DNA from: an uncultured Opitutia bacterium
GTDB lineage: Bacteria; Verrucomicrobiota; Verrucomicrobiia; Opitutales; UBA953
Direction of reading: 5' to 3'
Assembly: GCA_903882335.1 (NCBI GenBank)
Contig: CAIRWP010000070.1
Coordinates: 1-7,086 of the forward strand
Length of the DNA: 7,086 nucleotides
A model generated the notes under the pieces. The model worked only from the letters and a program-made list of their open reading frames with translations, searched no databases and was not told the DNA's origin. Below are positions 1 through 5,711 of the stretch, in pieces. A program made the position numbers and the translations under genes. Numbering within the stretch: the first letter of the stretch is position 1; each line of letters opens with the position of its first letter.

Positions 1-507
1 CAGATTCCAGAGGGCTTCATCACCCTCCTCGACCGGCTGGCGGTTAAGCGCGTCACGGAGGCTGATGACCGTGAGCTTCGATGTGATATCGGTGCAGTAG
101 ATCTTTCCGCGGAAGCCGGCGCGGAGCCAGGCGAAGAGATTCCCGATATGGTCCGTGTGTGCGTGGGTAAGGAAGAGCGCATGCAGGGCCGCGGGAGGCA
201 CCGGGAGGCTATCGACATCATTGACGGTGTGGTCGCCTTCGCCTTGGAGCAGGCCGCAATCGACTGCGAAGCACTTACCGCTGGCGGAGTGATAGACGAA
301 GTGGGAAGAGCCGGTAACCGTACCGCAGGCACCGAAGGGCTTATAGAAGAGCGGAGACGTCGGGAGCGCATGATGGGCGGGCAGCCCGAACAGCATGGCG
401 CCGGGTAGTCCAGCGGCGGAATTGGAGGCCGCGTCTTTGTTAAGGCCAAGGGGCGTGACGGTCTTAGACGCGTCGAGCAGTTTGGAGAGTTCGTGGAGGT
501 GTGACAT
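1..507 (-). CDS. MBL-fold hydrolase, beta-CASP/RNA-processing nuclease-like, N-terminal part (truncated by window)
   Basis: The reading frame is open from the ATG at 507 to the window edge, giving 169 residues, and its C-terminal part lies outside. Residues 115-120 are HAHTDH, the metal-binding HxHxDH motif of the metallo-beta-lactamase fold, in the context FLTHAHTDHIG. Upstream, GACGTVTGSSHF (59-70) and AVDCGLLQG (81-89) match the first strands of the CPSF73/Ysh1/RNase-type MBL proteins, where G-x-VTGS and the D-C-G-x-x-Q-G turn are typical. Such enzymes use two zinc ions to cut RNA, but the beta-CASP domain that would confirm this is not in the window. About 55 residues precede the fold and resemble nothing I know. 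The start is well fixed: an in-frame TGA lies 15 codons upstream, with no ATG, GTG or TTG between. The leader is CT-rich with no Shine-Dalgarno. The gene is separated by 100 bases from the M-subunit gene and may be functionally unrelated to it. Other MBL hydrolases remain possible. Confidence 0.85.
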   Translation of the reverse strand, partial: MSHLHELSKLLDASKTVTPLGLNKDAASNSAAGLPGAMLFGLPAHHALPTSPLFYKPFGACGTVTGSSHFVYHSASGKCFAVDCGLLQGEGDHTVNDVDSLPVPPAALHALFLTHAHTDHIGNLFAWLRAGFRGKIYCTDITSKLTVISLRDALNRQPVEEGDEALWNL

Positions 508-557
508 AGGAGGATGGAGGGATGTGTGGGGGTTATTTGGGACGACAGCTCACGCTA

Positions 558-574
558 GACCTCGGAAGGAGGTC
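558..574. repeat. Perfect 6-bp inverted repeat (hairpin) between the M-subunit and MBL genes
   Basis: GACCTC and GAGGTC are separated by GGAAG. The repeat lies in the 100-base gap between the M-subunit stop (608) and the MBL start (507). No T tract follows on either strand, so it is not a good intrinsic terminator. It could be a weak mRNA hairpin or a protein-binding dyad. The rest of the gap shows no convincing promoter. Confidence 0.35.
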
Positions 575-607
575 CGATGAAACCGTCAGAAACTAGGGGT
601 TATCGAA

Positions 608-2428
608 TCAGTGAGTGCCGGGTCGGCGTGTGGGTTTGGAGGTTTGGGTTTTTGCGAACAAAGGATCGAGGCCTAGCTGTGCGCGGGCCTTGAGTAAGGC
701 GGCTTCGGCGTTGACGACGGCCTGGCGGCATTCGGCAAGGCGGGTCTGCGAATCGCCGGCAGACTCTTCGAGGCGGTCCATGACGATGAACTGACGGGGG
801 CGGAGATCGACCTGTCGGCCATCGACAGAGGTTCCGCTCAAGGCGGATCGAGGAACCAGGGCGGAGACGCCGGGGATCTCGACGCGATCGACACAGACCT
901 GGGCGATGGCCGAGAAGAACTCGTGCGTGAGGATCGCGGATCGGGTGCGGCGGTATCCGACGATAGGTTCAAAGGCGGAACCCAGACGAACGACCTTCCT
1001 GATCGTTTCGTGATCCGTGGCATCGACGAAAAAGATCGGCTCGTCCTTGCGACCCTTTCGGAAGACCAAGATTGCGACGCGGTCTTCGGCACCATCCACG
1101 CCGCGGGGCAGCTCCACGACGAGATCGAGTCGACCATGCTCTAGGGCTTCGGAGCGAAGCCGGTCGACCTGGGGTGACTTGAACAAGGCACGGGCCGAAA
1201 CGACGGCGATCGTCAGACCCGACGGACCGACGCAGTCTAGGCCGTGCTTAATTAGATCATAGGTGCGGTCGCGCGGCGGCTTCTTCGCCCGTTCATGGGC
1301 GGCCTTAAGGGAGCGGGAAATCTCGAAAGCAGTCACGTGCAGACTCATGAGCTCCTGCTCTCGGTCGCGTAGTTCGCGCTCCAAGGCCTGGTGGCGGGCT
1401 GCGAGCTCCTTGCCTTTTGCCTCTGCGATAGCGGGCGGAAGTCCGGAGCGTTCATGCTCAAACGCTTCCAGGGCCCATTTGGCCTCGTTACGAGCGTTGA
1501 GCAGCGCTTCGCAGCGGTGCTCCATCTCTCCACGCTGAACCGAGATACGCTGATCGGCTTCTTCGATCTCGCGGACGGCCTGCAACAAGGCGGCCTTCCC
1601 TTCCTCGTCGGCATCGAAATCGATCGAATGGACTACGGCGACATCGACCGGGTTGTCCTTAAAGGAACTCGCATAGCCATATTGCAACGGATCTCCCACC
1701 TGGACGTGAGCGGATTCAGCGGAGGGATGAAGTTCCATCCGCAGCCAAGAGATGACTGCCAGTTCTTGATCCGTCTCCTGTCCGAAGGCGCGGATGCGCG
1801 ACTTGTCGCCGAGAAGTTTGGCAAGAAGCGTGCCGGTGCCGCAGGACATATCCAACACGCCGTTGCCGGGCTGGAGTGTGAAGAGCTTGGAGATGAGAAC
1901 GGAGACTTCGGCTCCGGGACGGTGCACACGATCGTCGATGGCCCCCTTGCCGCTGTTAAGGATGACGCCCATGACCTCGGTAAGTTGTCGGGGGTCCTCA
2001 GCGATGACACGATCAGGTCGGGCCATTCGCTCGACTTCGAGAAGAAGCGCGAGCGGCAAGCGGATCTTGGACGAATCGCGCAGGGAGAACTTCAGTTCTC
2101 CTCCGAAGCCGATGGCTTCCTGATTACTGGCCACGAATTCCTCGAAAAGCCCACGCGCCTGCGCAGCCGTCTCTTCGGGAGTATCCTGTCCGGCCGTGGC
2201 ACGGTTCACGAGGTAACGAACCGGTGACTGGCCAAGCCCCTTGATAATCGCCGGGAAATGGACCGTCTTCTTTCCCTTTGTCTTTGAAAGATACCAAAGG
2301 GCATCCATCGCGTAGATCTCGGCGATGAGTTTGCGTTCGGTGATTTCGAGTTTCTCGAAACGTTCGGTCAGGATTTGGGCGACGACCTGGCTGGCAGGGA
2401 ATGACCCAGATGTATTTGAGTCGCTCAT
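608..2428 (-). CDS. Type I restriction-modification M subunit-like protein with degenerate catalytic motif (N6-adenine MTase fold)
   Basis: This is a 606-residue HsdM-like protein. Visible in order are an N-terminal helical region (about 1-130), the segment DDRVHRPG (165-172) where family members have an F-x-TP motif X, and motif I VLDMSCGTGTLL (191-202) for S-adenosylmethionine. An acidic motif II follows (GQETDQE, 216-222), then motif III-like VGDPL (244-248). Next comes DVAVVHSIDF (262-271), where an active enzyme has the (N/D)PP(Y/F) motif. A charged coiled-coil hairpin fills roughly 277-382. The HsdM-typical second half then resumes (DLIKHGLDCVGPSG, LDLVVELPRGV, VAILVFRKG), with a C-terminal helix (550-588) after DLRPRQFI. 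The fold and SAM site are seen. Loss of methyltransfer is an inference from the missing catalytic motif and altered motif X. The start is the ATG at 2428, overlapping the S-subunit stop as ATGA. The frame stays open further upstream, but inside the S gene. No HsdR gene is present. The role may be DNA recognition or scaffolding rather than modification. Confidence 0.85.
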   Translation of the reverse strand: MSDSNTSGSFPASQVVAQILTERFEKLEITERKLIAEIYAMDALWYLSKTKGKKTVHFPAIIKGLGQSPVRYLVNRATAGQDTPEETAAQARGLFEEFVASNQEAIGFGGELKFSLRDSSKIRLPLALLLEVERMARPDRVIAEDPRQLTEVMGVILNSGKGAIDDRVHRPGAEVSVLISKLFTLQPGNGVLDMSCGTGTLLAKLLGDKSRIRAFGQETDQELAVISWLRMELHPSAESAHVQVGDPLQYGYASSFKDNPVDVAVVHSIDFDADEEGKAALLQAVREIEEADQRISVQRGEMEHRCEALLNARNEAKWALEAFEHERSGLPPAIAEAKGKELAARHQALERELRDREQELMSLHVTAFEISRSLKAAHERAKKPPRDRTYDLIKHGLDCVGPSGLTIAVVSARALFKSPQVDRLRSEALEHGRLDLVVELPRGVDGAEDRVAILVFRKGRKDEPIFFVDATDHETIRKVVRLGSAFEPIVGYRRTRSAILTHEFFSAIAQVCVDRVEIPGVSALVPRSALSGTSVDGRQVDLRPRQFIVMDRLEESAGDSQTRLAECRQAVVNAEAALLKARAQLGLDPLFAKTQTSKPTRRPGTH

Positions 2429-3075
2429 GCGTTGATACCGGCGATGCGGCAAAGTTCGGAGTTGTTCGTTTCGCTCTCGGCCTCGGCAAGGGCGATGCGA
2501 GATTCGCGCAGTGCACGGCCGGCTTTTGAAGCTTCGGCGATAGCCTTCTGCTGCTCCAACGGAAGAATCGGAACCGGCAGGCTCCCGATGGTCTCGAGAC
2601 TGTAGAGGCTGATCGACGAACCACGGGCAGCCGCGGCCATGTGTTGCTTGGCGTATTCGGTACCCAGCAACCAGACGATGAATTCCGGGAGTGCAGGCGA
2701 CCACTCCTGGATTGAGAGCACGTGGCAGAGGGGTCCCGCCAGAATGGGTGAACCCTTGGCGAGCTCGGTCGTGGTCTCATCCATTAACCCGGCGATGAAT
2801 TCGCCGCGGGCCGAAACGATGACGTCTCCCTTATGAAGCAGATGACGCGCGATGAGGCTAGGTGTCAGTAATACCGGGGAGGCCGCTGCCGGGCGAATGT
2901 TGCCGGCGTTGATGCTGGCAGGAGAAAGCACGAGGGCTTGGGCTGAAGCGTCATCAGCCAGGGCATCCAGCACCTTCAAGTGAGGGAGAAGGTCCGCCGC
3001 TGATTTCAGGTCTCGAGACGGGACACCCGCGCGCAAGTTCAGCACGGATTTCAAAGGTTGGAAGCGGGTTGTCAT
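2425..3075 (-). CDS. hsdS: Type I restriction-modification specificity subunit (HsdS), half-length with one target recognition domain
   Basis: The product is 216 residues, about half of the roughly 400-residue HsdS with two target recognition domains. A single recognition domain spans about 1-160 and includes GDVIVSARGE (83-92), a common strand of this fold. It is followed by the hallmark SISLYSLETIGSLPVPILPL and EQQKAIAE (154-181), then a conserved coiled-coil helix to the C-terminus that spaces the domains and binds M subunits. Known half-size S proteins pair as homodimers and read a palindromic bipartite site, which is inferred here. The start is firm: TAA is in frame at 3103-3105, and no other start codon lies between it and ATG 3075. 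There is no clear Shine-Dalgarno. The stop overlaps the M-subunit start by ATGA, so S is translated first and coupled to M, the reverse of the frequent M-then-S order. Confidence 0.88.
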   Translation of the reverse strand: MTTRFQPLKSVLNLRAGVPSRDLKSAADLLPHLKVLDALADDASAQALVLSPASINAGNIRPAAASPVLLTPSLIARHLLHKGDVIVSARGEFIAGLMDETTTELAKGSPILAGPLCHVLSIQEWSPALPEFIVWLLGTEYAKQHMAAAARGSSISLYSLETIGSLPVPILPLEQQKAIAEASKAGRALRESRIALAEAESETNNSELCRIAGINA

Positions 3076-3126
3076 GGCGGTGGGCTCTTTGGGCGACGAC
3101 CATTAACCTGACAAAGAACCCGCGAG

Positions 3127-3143
3127 GTGCAAGCGAATTGCAC
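3127..3143. promoter_or_regulatory. Perfect inverted repeat, candidate operator upstream of hsdS
   Basis: GTGCAA and TTGCAC are separated by GCGAA, 52 bases from the hsdS start codon. The 6-base arms and 17-base total length are typical of a dimeric regulator site. The arms also include the TTGCAC that would form the weak -35 box, so binding could block the promoter. The dyad is seen in the sequence. Its operator role is inferred. Confidence 0.35.
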
Positions 3144-3168
3144 ACACGGCGAGAAAATACGACTATCC

Positions 3169-3215
3169 CTAGAAATGCATCTTCTCGGGTAGTCCTATTG
3201 GCGCTAGAAGTGCAT
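3169..3215. repeat. Two 12-base direct repeats CTAGAARTGCAT, 35 bases apart
   Basis: Copies lie at 3169-3180 (CTAGAAATGCAT) and 3204-3215 (CTAGAAGTGCAT), matching at 11 of 12 positions. Both carry a TGCA core, as does the inverted repeat at 3127-3143. The repeats lie 94-140 bases upstream of hsdS. They could be repeated regulator sites or a recognition sequence of the system itself. Chance similarity cannot be excluded for 12 bases. Confidence 0.35.
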
Positions 3216-3230
3216 GAATCACCAAATTTA

Positions 3231-3263
3231 GGTCAAAATGTTGGATTTGAGCCATTTTAGACC
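3231..3263 (-). terminator. Hairpin spanning the stop codon of the GIY-YIG gene, possible terminator
   Basis: Read on the minus strand, GGTC-T-AAAATG pairs with CATTTTGACC: ten base pairs with a single bulged base and a 12-base loop. The 5' arm contains the TAA stop (3259-3257). It is followed only by TAAATTTGG rather than a run of T, so it is an imperfect intrinsic terminator. It may instead protect the mRNA 3' end. Confidence 0.35.
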
Positions 3264-4018
3264 TTTGGACCGTATTTGTTGAAGACCAGACCCCCGGCGG
3301 CGAAGCAACGGCGGACAGACTTACCAATATAGTGGGCCCGGACCACCTGATCGGCCGGCTCCCCCTCGAACTCGCAGGTACCCTTGAAGTTGTCCGGGGC
3401 GAGGTCGGACCGGGTCGGGTAATGGGCCGGGTCTGAGGGCTGCCAGTGGTGGGTCCGGAAGACCTCCACGACCAGGCCTTGGTAGACCACGATGGCGAAG
3501 TCGTACTTGGAGGCGTAAGTCGGATTGAAATTCCAGACGCCGCGGGCGGCCTCGTAAAGCTCCAGCGCAGACATCCCCTTCCTGTAGGTCTGGGCGAGCT
3601 TGAGGAAGATCACCTTATGGATGACCTCGGCCTCCTCCGGCATGTAGCGCGCGGCGAGCTCCGCGAGAGTCGTGCGTCCGAACTTCTCGACTCCATGACC
3701 CGGGGCGATGTTCGTCAGGCTGGTCAGCCCGAACGCATCGATCACGGCGGACTCGACGAGGAAAGCTTCGGCCTCGTTTTCGAGGCCGTGACGTATGATA
3801 TCAATTTGAGGAGTCAGACCTGCGGCCTCGATCGCCGCGATCCGCGACGCCTTATCGACGCCATCGTCCTTGGCCGAATGCTGGAGACAACGATCCCCCT
3901 TCCCTTTCCCGACGTAGAACACCTTCCCGTCGCGCGGATCGATCAGCAGATAGACGTAATAGGCCAGGCTGTCCGAGAGCGGCCCGGAGATGGATTTAGG
4001 CTGGGGGAATGAGGTCAT
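3257..4018 (-). CDS. GIY-YIG nuclease-fold protein, LEM-3-like (COG3680 type)
   Basis: The 253-residue product is about full length for the family. The GIY-YIG core is clear: YVYLLIDP (21-28) and VFYVGKGKGDR (33-43) give the two strand motifs. Arg43 lies at the family's catalytic arginine position, and His47 lies in the following helix. The probable metal-binding acidic residue lies in the helix EAFLVESAVID (84-94), most likely Glu89. LTNIAPG (101-107) ends the core. The C-terminal half (about 150-240: ALELYEAARGVW, FAIVVYQGLVVEVF, HYIGKSV) matches the extra domain I associate with stand-alone bacterial LEM-3-like GIY-YIG proteins, whose substrate is not established to my knowledge. The fold predicts metal-dependent cleavage of one DNA strand. 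The start is firm: TAA is in frame at 4034-4036, with ATG 4018 the first usual start after it. No Shine-Dalgarno is seen. It sits alone between two gap regions, 181 bases upstream of the S-M pair, so a partnership with that pair is only a hypothesis. Confidence 0.88.
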   Translation of the reverse strand: MTSFPQPKSISGPLSDSLAYYVYLLIDPRDGKVFYVGKGKGDRCLQHSAKDDGVDKASRIAAIEAAGLTPQIDIIRHGLENEAEAFLVESAVIDAFGLTSLTNIAPGHGVEKFGRTTLAELAARYMPEEAEVIHKVIFLKLAQTYRKGMSALELYEAARGVWNFNPTYASKYDFAIVVYQGLVVEVFRTHHWQPSDPAHYPTRSDLAPDNFKGTCEFEGEPADQVVRAHYIGKSVRRCFAAGGLVFNKYGPKV

Positions 4019-4073
4019 AATAATGAGGCGCCTTTATTCGATACAGCATGAACGACACCGTGCCGCCGTACCA

Positions 4074-4103
4074 GTAAACAAAAGGGGCCACTGCGTGGCC
4101 TCC
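4074..4103 (-). terminator. Rho-independent terminator closing the polysaccharide operon
   Basis: Read on the minus strand, GGCCAC-GCA-GTGGCC forms a perfect 6-bp GC-rich stem with a 3-base loop (4095-4100 with 4086-4091). One further G:C pair lies beyond an A/C mismatch. It is followed by CC and then TTTTGTTT. It begins 86 bases after the stop of the P-loop gene and ends 56 bases before the GIY-YIG start, so it separates the two transcription units. Confidence 0.6.
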
Positions 4104-4115
4104 GGAATTTCTGGA
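4101..4115. repeat. Near-perfect dyad TCCGGAA-T-TTCTGGA
   Basis: Seven-base arms are separated by one base, with one non-complementary (G/T) position. It abuts the terminator hairpin. The one-base spacer rules out a hairpin of normal loop size, so if it is functional it would be a protein-binding site. The remainder of the 170-base gap (4019-4188) shows a weak hairpin near 4121-4138 and no gene. Confidence 0.25.
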
Positions 4116-4188
4116 TAAGGTCCTCGCTTACTTGCGAAGGCCGTTACCGCGATCGCCGCCAGAGGAGTTTTCGGTGGTGCTCGGGTAG

Positions 4189-4692
4189 TTAAGCCAACTT
4201 AGCTGCCAGCTGAGCGGCGGACAGCTCCGAACCGTCGATCTGAATTTCTTCAGGACGACGAATCTTGAGGACATCTGCGTTGAGCTTCTTGGCGATGGCA
4301 AGGTCCTTGAATAATCCATCAGGGCGAGAAGCCAGCCTCTTTGCCAGGACTTCGTCGGGCAGGTGTAACGCGTACAGTTTGATTACCAGCGCAGGGCTAA
4401 TATGCCTCAGGCAGGCGAGGAACCCGTCGACCTTGTCGCCGCTAAAGGTGTCGATGACGATAACCGGACGGAAACCGAGTCGGGCGAATTCCGCCACCGT
4501 GCCGGCGGCTAGTCCGAGAAGCTTGATGTGCTCGGCCTGGTCGGTCCAGTTGACGCCGACGACCATCTTGCGCAGGGCGTCGACCTCTACCTTGGCCCCG
4601 CGTGGGCAATGCTTAGCCAACGCCTTCCCGAGTTCGGTCTTACCCGCCCCCGGCGCGCCTCGGATAATAATGACGTCGGGCGGAGACTTCAT
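4189..4692 (-). CDS. Small P-loop NTPase / kinase-like protein (AAA_33 type)
   Basis: The product is 167 residues. A Walker A loop GAPGAGKT (12-19) follows the strand DVIIIR, and VIVID (77-81) is a Walker B-like strand ending in Asp. The segment after 100 (LYALHLPDEVLAKRLASRPDG) resembles the helix-and-lid region of small-molecule kinases, with Arg119 and Arg123 as candidate phosphate-contacting residues. The overall size fits nucleotide- or sugar-kinase-like P-loop proteins rather than full-length zeta toxins (about 270 residues), and no antitoxin-like gene is adjacent. The substrate cannot be read from the sequence. The place at the end of a glycan operon suggests a sugar, nucleotide-sugar or lipid-linked intermediate, which is inference. 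The start overlaps the radical SAM stop by ATGA, with no Shine-Dalgarno. A terminator follows downstream. Confidence 0.8.
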   Translation of the reverse strand: MKSPPDVIIIRGAPGAGKTELGKALAKHCPRGAKVEVDALRKMVVGVNWTDQAEHIKLLGLAAGTVAEFARLGFRPVIVIDTFSGDKVDGFLACLRHISPALVIKLYALHLPDEVLAKRLASRPDGLFKDLAIAKKLNADVLKIRRPEEIQIDGSELSAAQLAAKLA

Positions 4693-5711
4693 TTGAACAG
4701 CAATACCTGCGGCTTATTGCAAGACATCGCCTTACACGGGAAGTTACAGGTCTTCATGATCTTGGAGACCTCGGTGGACCGCTTAGTGCAGAGGATCTCG
4801 ATGATATCCTGCTCACCTATGTTTCCCAGCGGCTGCTTAGCTAATGGAATCCGGCGATGGTCAAAGCACTTAACGACGTCGCCGTTAGGGTAGATACAGA
4901 TGTTCTTCCGCGCGGCGCAAGGCGTTCCATCATCCACCATCTGCTTATGCGTCACAAGGTTAGCCCAGTTCTTGGCTCCGAAATCCTGATAGAGCTGCGT
5001 ATTGTGCTGGATACCATGCTCCTTGCACCAAGCGATGACCTTAGGGATTTCTTCAGCCGACTCCCGAGAGAGGACTGACTGCACGCGCAGCTGGTCGCCC
5101 AAGATCTCCTTCGCGAGCATGATTTTAGGCATCACTATATCAAAGCTCTTAGTGCCACGGAACTCGTTCCATTTCTCCCGACTGACCGAGTCGATAGAGA
5201 TAACCAGGATGTGCCCCAACTCTTTGTATCTAGCCAAGAAGGCTTCATCCAACATGCGCCCGTTGGTGACCGTAACCATCGGCACATTAAGCAGCTTCGC
5301 CTCTTCGGCGATGAGCATGACGTCGCGTTTGAATAGCAACGGCTCTCCGCCAGTCAGCGTGACCTGATAAAGGTTATGGTGCAGGCGCTTAAGGCATTTG
5401 ATAAAGTGCTGGATACGCAAGTGCTGCTCCTTAGGTTCCGGCCGCTCCCAGATGCCGCACTTTGGACACTTGTCGTTGCAGGCATTGGTGATCATGTAGA
5501 TCAGCTCGTTGCTCTTGATGCCGTAAAAGCGACGGATCGGCGTCTTGTGCCAGCGATAGATTGCCCATTCGAGAGACTTCAGCGCCACCATCGGGACCTT
5601 CAGGAGCGGATTCTTGATACGTCTGGAGAATGGGATAATCTCGCCGAGGTAATCTTGGATTCCGTGCGTGAAGTTCGGCTGACTTTGCTTGAGGCGGTAG
5701 ATGAGGCTCAT
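4689..5711 (-). CDS. Radical SAM protein with SPASM-like C-terminal cysteine domain
   Basis: The product is 340 residues. The radical SAM cluster motif CX3CX2C is at Cys78, Cys82 and Cys85 (ACNDKCPKCGIW), preceded by the strand ELIYMITN. TLTGGEPLL (118-126) is the SAM-contacting GGEP motif, and ISIDS (171-175) is a core barrel strand. The C-terminus carries further cysteines at 265, 272, 282, 322, 326 and 331, around ICIYPNGDVVKCFDH and LGNIGE. This is the arrangement of a SPASM or twitch auxiliary iron-sulfur domain. Such enzymes cleave SAM to a 5'-deoxyadenosyl radical and modify peptides, sugars or alcohols. Roughly 60 residues precede the radical SAM core. Its setting between a glycosyltransferase and a P-loop kinase points to a sugar or glycoconjugate substrate, but this is unproven. 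Both ends overlap neighbours by ATGA. A weak AAGGA lies eight bases before the start, the only SD-like site among the starts checked. GC content looks lower here than in the S-M genes. Confidence 0.88.
   Translation of the reverse strand: MSLIYRLKQSQPNFTHGIQDYLGEIIPFSRRIKNPLLKVPMVALKSLEWAIYRWHKTPIRRFYGIKSNELIYMITNACNDKCPKCGIWERPEPKEQHLRIQHFIKCLKRLHHNLYQVTLTGGEPLLFKRDVMLIAEEAKLLNVPMVTVTNGRMLDEAFLARYKELGHILVISIDSVSREKWNEFRGTKSFDIVMPKIMLAKEILGDQLRVQSVLSRESAEEIPKVIAWCKEHGIQHNTQLYQDFGAKNWANLVTHKQMVDDGTPCAARKNICIYPNGDVVKCFDHRRIPLAKQPLGNIGEQDIIEILCTKRSTEVSKIMKTCNFPCKAMSCNKPQVLLFK

Larger units (their letters stand above)
3076..3256. other. Gene-free 181-base control region upstream of hsdS
   Basis: No open frame of interest occurs here, and the middle is clearly AT-richer than the flanking genes. 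It contains the 17-base inverted repeat at 3127-3143, the two CTAGAARTGCAT direct repeats at 3169-3180 and 3204-3215, and part of a hairpin at 3231-3263. I looked for sigma-70 type boxes reading toward hsdS. The best pair is TTGCAC and GTTAAT with a 19-base spacer, too weak to call. A promoter for the S-M pair is nevertheless expected here because of the gap and the hairpin behind the GIY-YIG gene. Confidence 0.5.

Noticed and set aside
148..408. 86-codon plus-strand frame opposite the MBL gene
   Set aside because: It is the reverse strand of the conserved HxHxDH region, so it is a shadow frame.
577..693. 38-codon plus-strand frame with AAGGAGGT just upstream of its ATG
   Set aside because: The SD-like motif is only three bases from the ATG and is part of the 558-574 inverted repeat. 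The frame overlaps the M-subunit 3' end antisense, and its product has no recognisable features.
1391..2227. 278-codon plus-strand open frame opposite the M-subunit gene
   Set aside because: It is antisense to a clearly coding HsdM-like frame, shows no recognisable motif, and is explained by the GC-rich codon pattern of the real gene.
2429..2704. Upstream extension of the M-subunit frame by 92 codons
   Set aside because: The extension lies wholly within hsdS in another frame and its translation is Arg-rich without HsdM similarity. The ATGA-coupled start at 2428 fits better.
3095..3140. Sigma-70 promoter TTGCAC with GTTAAT reading toward hsdS
   Set aside because: The spacer is 19 bases and both boxes are weak matches. 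It is kept only as a remark because a promoter is expected in this gap.
3167..3215. Short CRISPR-like repeat unit
   Set aside because: There are only two 12-base copies, with no array, no regular spacers and no cas genes.
3446..4012. 188-codon plus-strand open frame opposite the GIY-YIG gene
   Set aside because: It is a complementary-strand shadow of a conserved gene, with low-complexity acidic/Gly-rich content and no motif.
4189..4692. Zeta-toxin of a toxin-antitoxin pair
   Set aside because: The protein is too short for a full zeta toxin, and no small antitoxin gene is adjacent. It is coupled to a radical SAM gene instead.
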